Shown here in pieces: positions 59,403 to 64,000 of a stretch of DNA of 64,000 bases (its first letter is position 1; every line of letters begins with the position of its first letter). The notes under the pieces are model-generated. The model made no database searches. It was not told the origin of the DNA and saw only the letters and a list, made by a program, of their open reading frames with translations. Origin of the DNA: Cunninghamia lanceolata (Eukaryota; Streptophyta; Pinopsida; Cupressales; Cupressaceae). The position numbers and the translations under genes were made by a program. The stretch is from NCBI GenBank assembly GCA_027924645.1, contig BSBN01001807.1, positions 12,108,001-12,172,000 on the forward strand. The letters are read 5' to 3'.

Positions 59403-60990
59403 TATTATAGAATGTGGAAATTTGATGTCTACTAAGAGGTAGGATTGTTCCCCATTTGGGTCAGGCTTTGGTTCCAATTTAGAGTTAATTAGAGAGGTTT
59501 GGATTCAAACCTCCATGACTGTATTAGTTCTCTGGGTTCTTCTGTGGTGAGTTCGTTGTTTCAGCTATTGTTTCTGGTTAGGCCTTTTCTAAGTTTAAGG
59601 CCAGTTTCTTCATAGGTTTTTGTCTCAACTCTCATGTTGTTGATGTTGTTTTATCTTGATGTACAAGATTTTGGGGCTTTTCAAAACCCTCCTCCTGTTC
59701 ATAGCTCCATCCAAAAGCATTTATCTAATAAAAAATATTTTGAAAAAGTCTTTTTTGATTTACATCTAAAAGATTTTTTTTCAAGGTTATTTTCATTTCC
59801 AATTTATTTATTGTATAATAGTGTTTCTATGTATCATTAAGAATGAGTTGAAGCTATATGCGTTTCCTTTTGCATCACAGGGGTGCCAATTTACTTCAAG
59901 GGAACGATGGGTTTATACATTGATTTTTTGCCATGTCGGTTCCCTTTCAAGAAGTTTATGAACTTGTTAATGGTTGAAGAATATCAAAGAGGTCATGCAT
60001 TTGTTCCCATTGGCCAGGTAGCACCTTAGATGCATCCTGGAAAACCTACTAGATTCCTAGCCTATTTTTAGTAGCGATTCCTATTTCTATTGTCAAGATT
60101 ATATGTGGATTGATATTTGTAAAATGGGAGTATAGAATTTTGAGGCAAAATTTTAATGCTAACAATTTCTCAGTTTAGGAGTCCTTATCAAAGCCATTTG
60201 TTCCAACAAATAGGTATGTATATCTACTACATTTAAGTCGAGAGATATGTTCATAATTCAATGTTTGATGGTATGGCAAGGATTCTGTTGGAGTATATTT
60301 AGTAGGTTCTTTGCATTGTAATACTGCAAACGCATTACTTGCTAGCTGAATTTGTCCATAGACATGAGAGGTGGGTAGGATCAGTCCACCAGAACATGGT
60401 ATTAGTCGAAATTTATACACAATCTGTTCAAGTTTTGTATGCTTCACTTTTAACTTGGCTTAAACTCAGCAGCGTAGAATTTTTCAGAGTTTCTGAAGAG
60501 GAAGTGTATTAAGAGATTGCCGGTGTTGGGCTTCCTTCGATATATTAAATGGAGAGCTCAAGTCCTCATATTGGGGCCACCATGTTGAAGCAAACTTCCC
60601 ATCAAGCATTCAACTCCATGATTTGTGGTCTGCTCAAAGAGATAGATCAATCGATGACCTAGAGCCTGCATTGCTGGCACTAGAGAAATGGTCAGTTTCA
60701 TCATTTTCCTTTATAAGGAGTTGAATACATTATCATGTTTTGTTTTTGCTTTTATAGATAGTTTCACTTCTTTCTGAAGTATTTTGGGGATAAAAATTAC
60801 CCATTGAATTGTTCATCTCGTCTGAAGGTGCTTCAAAAATTTTCCGCTGTTTTTGTGCGCTTAAAACATGGGTGTTGATTTAATTTTATTTTTTGGTTAA
60901 TTTATAAATAACCTATGTTTTATATTAGGAAGAATGTATTCGGGTTCAGTACATGTTCTGTTTTCACAGTTTACTTCTGCCTTTCCCACC
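59403..60990. other. Spacer between the two small elements; possible coding traces
   Basis: Mostly AT-rich. Around 59881-60029 a short open stretch (GVPIYFKGTMGLYIDFLPCRF, ending at TAG) looks protein-like but is isolated and matches no family I know. It could be a LINE or gene fragment. Nothing else stands out to 60990. Confidence 0.4.
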
Positions 60991-60995
60991 ATTCA

Positions 60996-61553
60996 TGATG
61001 CAGAGCATCCACGATGAGGCAGTTTCCATGCCTTAACTTACAGTGAATTTAAGGCAAGAAATTCCTAACTGATAACACATGGACAGGTGGTAAGTTTGTT
61101 GGAGAAAAAATAGGAATCAATCCTGACGTGGGTTAGTTAGTTTTAGATAGCTGTTAGAGTCCTGTTTGATTTAGGAGAGTTGGAGGTATTTCTGCAGTTA
61201 GAGGATTAGATTTGGGAGGGGGGAGTTTCTTTTAATTGGGAGTCTGATGGGGATCTTGGTTGGCCTCGGTAAATACCAATTATGTAAAGATTTACGGTGT
61301 TGAATATCAGAGTTTTTGCAGCGAGTCTGTTTCAGCATTTTATTCTCACTGATTTATTTTTTGATTAATGGTGACTGCCTGTATTGCTGATAATAACATT
61401 CTGTGAGTTAAATGTATTTGCCATGAGTTCTAAGTGTATAAACTACAGGAAAATAAAGGAACAACGTATAGATTGATTCATTTTTCTCTTGTATTATTCC
61501 TATGTATACAGAGGGTGTGTGATATCTGCAGGGTCTGAGGATTATCTGCATCA
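60996..61553 (+). mobile_element. 5' LTR of small element 2
   Basis: 558 bp, TGATGCAGAGCATCC to TATCTGCATCA. Confidence 0.93.
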
Positions 61554-61555
61554 GT

Positions 61556-61567
61556 TGGTATCAGAGC
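61556..61567 (+). other. Primer-binding site of small element 2
   Basis: TGGTATCAGAGC, exact match to the plant tRNA-iMet-complementary site, two bases after the LTR. Confidence 0.93.
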
Positions 61568-61833
61568 ATCTTAAAATGCTGGGGAGGGAAATTTTGTATG
61601 GAGTTTTAATAGTTTAGAGACAGAGCAACTGTTGTGTTTTTCTTTTTTCTTTTTTGGGTTTTATCTTAGCACCTGAGCCTTGTGAATAGTTTGTTTACTG
61701 TTCTCTTTTGATTGCCACTGTGTGAATGAGATACTATTCGGTGTAGCTACAGCAGGAGGAGTTTTTCTCATCGCCCATAGAGAGAAAGGAGGCCCTTGGA
61801 GTTTTCAGAACATTTGCGTGCAGTCTGAGTATT

Positions 61834-63078
61834 ATGGCTATGAATACAAATATGGAGTTATGTCATAATGTAAGAAAGAGGATAATGAGATTGGAAGAAA
61901 AAATAAGGAAAAAGCAAAAGCAGAAACAAACAAAGGGCCAACAAAAGGAGTTGCAAGAGCTAGAGTATGAATTGGAGGAGTCAAAGTGGATGTTGGAGGA
62001 GAATGAAACATGTAACAATAAGAAGATAAAGAAGAAGAAATCTACAGCAAAAGCTTTGAAGAGTTGTGAGAAGGTAAAAAATAATGGTGAGTATAAATAC
62101 CCCACTTGTAAGCAAGAGTTATGTTCAAAGAGGAAAGCCATAGAGGCAAGGATTAGCCAGGGGATAGAACTCCTCGAACAGGGCAAGCTTAAATCCCTAG
62201 ATGAGTTGGCAAGATTGCTATTGGATAAGAGGCCAATAAATGAGATTTGTGAAGAGTTGGAAACTAAGAATGAATGGGATGAAAATGAAGAGGATGAGTT
62301 CGATGGAGCTATTGAGTTGTGTTACCCCGAAGAAGGGGAAGGTATTGAAGATTACAATGCAAGAGGAGAAGAGTTTGAGGACTGCAATGAAGAGAAATGC
62401 AGCCTATCACAAGAGGAGGCCCAAAAAGTTGTAGCAGTGGAAGCAATCCACATTAGAGAGGAAGCTGCAGCAGAGATGGAGATCTTTGGGAGCCCCAAAT
62501 GTGATGAAGTCCTATTGGTTTTAGAGAACACAATCAACCAAAAGCAGGTAGAGGAATGTCTGCAGCTAGAGGAAGGTCTAGAGAATCTCATCATTGATGG
62601 AAAGAGAGTAGAAGATCATCACTTTCTTGGAGAAGGAATGAGAGTGATTGAGGGAAGAAATAGAAATATGTTCATTTGTGGTACAAATGAGGACGATGAA
62701 GAAAATGTAATAAATGAGGACAATGCTAAAAAGGAGTTGTCTGAGTTGTCTTGTGAAGGACATCATGCAGAGCTAGAAAATGAAGACCTCCTCATAAAAG
62801 AAGAATTGGAAAGCATGCCTAAATGGCATAATGCAGAGGAGGATACACGTATGGGAAATTTTGATTCCCTTGACTTTATTTTTGTTTTTAATGGTTTTTG
62901 TGCAAGTACAACAAAAGGTGGCATGAGTGCAAAGAGCCATGATGGTTTTCAATGGAGGAAGACCACTAAGCCATCAAGGAGTTGGGAAAAGAGAAAGAAT
63001 ACCCATTGGCAAAGGAGGACAAACTCGAATCCAACAAGAGGTTGGAAGCGAAAGAAGAAAAAGTTTGATGATTTGTAG
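61834..63078 (+). CDS. Unknown 414-aa element-2 protein (coiled coil, acidic centre, basic Trp-rich tail)
   Basis: Intact ORF, start MAMNTNMELCHN. Residues about 8-60 form a Lys/Glu/Gln coiled coil (RIMRLEEKIRKKQKQKQ). Residues 60-95 are Lys-rich. About 98-135 is a conserved helical part (ELLEQGKLKSLDELARLL). About 135-200 is strongly acidic (NEWDENEEDEFDG). About 205-250 holds EIFGSPKCDEVLLVLENTIN. The tail (about 365-410) is basic with spaced Trp (FQWRKTTKPSRSWEKRKN, THWQRR, RGWKRKKKK). There is no CCHC knuckle, protease, RT or integrase. The TAG stop at 63076 aligns with CAA in element 1, so the original protein was probably longer. As the only protein of a replicating LTR unit it may bind element RNA or DNA. 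That is inference from charge alone. Confidence 0.75.
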   Translation: MAMNTNMELCHNVRKRIMRLEEKIRKKQKQKQTKGQQKELQELEYELEESKWMLEENETCNNKKIKKKKSTAKALKSCEKVKNNGEYKYPTCKQELCSKRKAIEARISQGIELLEQGKLKSLDELARLLLDKRPINEICEELETKNEWDENEEDEFDGAIELCYPEEGEGIEDYNARGEEFEDCNEEKCSLSQEEAQKVVAVEAIHIREEAAAEMEIFGSPKCDEVLLVLENTINQKQVEECLQLEEGLENLIIDGKRVEDHHFLGEGMRVIEGRNRNMFICGTNEDDEENVINEDNAKKELSELSCEGHHAELENEDLLIKEELESMPKWHNAEEDTRMGNFDSLDFIFVFNGFCASTTKGGMSAKSHDGFQWRKTTKPSRSWEKRKNTHWQRRTNSNPTRGWKRKKKKFDDL

Positions 63079-63312
63079 AGGTATCTGATCTGGTGGAAGG
63101 GAACACCGTGGCTTGGTTCTTCAAGTCAAAAGGATGGTTCTACCATCTAGCCTGAACACTTACTTGGATGTTTGATGCAGGGGTAGAAGCAATCCTGCAT
63201 TTGGCAAAAAATAAAAATGATGTAATAGTTGAGTCTTTAGGTTTCTTAGTGTATTACTTGTTAAAATGTTGTCAAATAAGTTATCTTTGAACCAGGAGGT
63301 TCAAAATTTCTC

Positions 63313-63326
63313 AAAGTAGGGGAGAA
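63313..63326 (+). other. Polypurine tract of small element 2
   Basis: AAAGTAGGGGAGAA directly before the 3' LTR. Confidence 0.88.
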
Positions 63327-63884
63327 TGATGCAGAGCATCCACGATGAGGTAGTTTCCATGCCTTAACTTACAGTGAATTTAAGGCAAAAAATTCCTAAC
63401 TGATAACACATGGACAGGTGGTAAGTTTGTTGGAGAAAAAATAGGAATCAATCCTGACGTGGGTTAGTTAGTTTTAGATAGCTGTTAGAGTCCTGTTTGA
63501 TTTAGGAGAGTTGGAGGTATTTCTGCAGTTAGAGGATTAGATTTGGGAGGGGGGAGTTTCTTTTAATTGGGAGTCTGATGGGGATCTTGGTTGGCCTCGG
63601 TAAATACCAATTATGTAAAGATTTACAGTGTTGAATATCAGAGTTTTTGCAGCGAGTCTGTTTCAGCATTTTATTCTCACTGATTTATTTTCTGATTAAT
63701 GGTGACTGCCTGTATTGCTGATAATAACGTTCTGTGAGTTAAATGTATTTGCCATGAGTTCTAAGTGTATAAACTACAGGAAAATAAAGGAACAACGTAT
63801 AGATTGATTCATTTTTCTCTTGTATTATTCCTATGTATACAGAGGGTGTGTGATATCTGCAGGGTCTGAGGATTATCTGCATCA
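63327..63884 (+). mobile_element. 3' LTR of small element 2
   Basis: 558 bp, nearly identical to the 5' LTR (about five transitions), then the ATTCA duplication. Confidence 0.93.
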
Positions 63885-63889
63885 ATTCA

Positions 63890-64000
63890 GCTATTTCAAA
63901 TTGAGTCATATGTATGTAGCTATTTCAAATTGTGTCATATGAATGTTTGTTTATGTTTTTAATAGCTCATTTGCAGAGTTTATTTGAATCATTCAAATTG
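63890..64000. other. Flank of element 2 at window end
   Basis: AT-rich with the phrase AGCTATTTCAAATTG repeated twice within 50 bp. No gene. Confidence 0.5.

Larger units (their letters stand above)
60991..63889 (+). mobile_element. Small non-autonomous LTR element 2, TSD ATTCA
   Basis: 2,889 bp (60996-63884) with equal LTRs of 558 bp at 60996-61553 and 63327-63884 and ATTCA at 60991-60995 and 63885-63889. PBS TGGTATCAGAGC (61556-61567) is a perfect tRNA-iMet type. The LTRs differ by about five substitutions, all transitions, so it is younger than the nested elements. Same internal ORF family as element 1, but the LTR is longer by about 60-75 bp and diverged, so they are sister subfamilies. 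Confidence 0.95.

Overview
This window reads as nuclear DNA from a seed plant with a large, repeat-dense genome. The plant U2 snRNA gene with a plant-type promoter and the plant-type Copia, chromovirus and Tat retrotransposons all point that way. A gymnosperm is my guess, but nothing here proves it. I found no convincing protein-coding host gene. The one clear cellular gene is U2 snRNA at 55.07-55.27 kb. Almost everything else that can be read is transposable element, much of it nested with target-site duplications (TSDs) that can still be seen.

0-16.6 kb: old debris. A degenerate Ty1/Copia pol (2.3-4.05 kb, +) runs into a polypurine tract and an LTR (4.1-5.08 kb), followed by a gag-like remnant. 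A CT-rich tract and a broken minus-strand retroelement accessory ORF (6.8-8.6 kb) come next. From 8.6 to 14.7 kb there is AT-rich sequence with several small repeats and no gene. At 14.7-16.24 kb a tRNA-derived SINE (14-bp TSD) is split by a 1,197-bp solo LTR (5-bp TSD, terminal TGTAGA/TCTACA).

16.66-54.31 kb: one full-length L1-type LINE of about 6.5 kb (ORF1 with DUF4283-like and zinc-knuckle regions, APE endonuclease, RT, zf-RVT, poly-A; TSD CCTAATTATAA). It is blown apart by two LTR elements. The first (21,114-28,686; TSD GGTCT) is a non-autonomous Copia-like element. It has a coiled-coil/four-zinc-knuckle gag and a second ORF of about 1,000 codons, but no protease, integrase or RT. The second (29,765-53,283, minus strand; TSD AAGTG) is a chromodomain Ty3/Gypsy element with 3.2-kb LTRs. 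Its integrase gene is in turn split by an 11.9-kb Tat-type Gypsy element (33,994-45,886, minus strand; TSD CTACC), which carries an extra RNase H upstream of RT. Removing each insert restores the host reading frame, so the relative order of events is clear.

54.3-64 kb: AT-rich spacer, the U2 gene, a LINE ORF1 zinc-knuckle fragment, and then two related small LTR elements (56,418-59,238, TSD TTTCC; 60,996-63,884, TSD ATTCA). Each has a tRNA-iMet-type primer-binding site and a polypurine tract, and one long ORF for a protein I do not recognise (coiled coil, acidic centre, basic Trp-rich tail). Neither has pol or a CCHC knuckle. The first inserted into one arm of a foldback palindrome. This pair is the best candidate in the window for an undescribed system. 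Almost all broken frames in the window carry stops of the kind expected from C-to-T decay of Gln codons.
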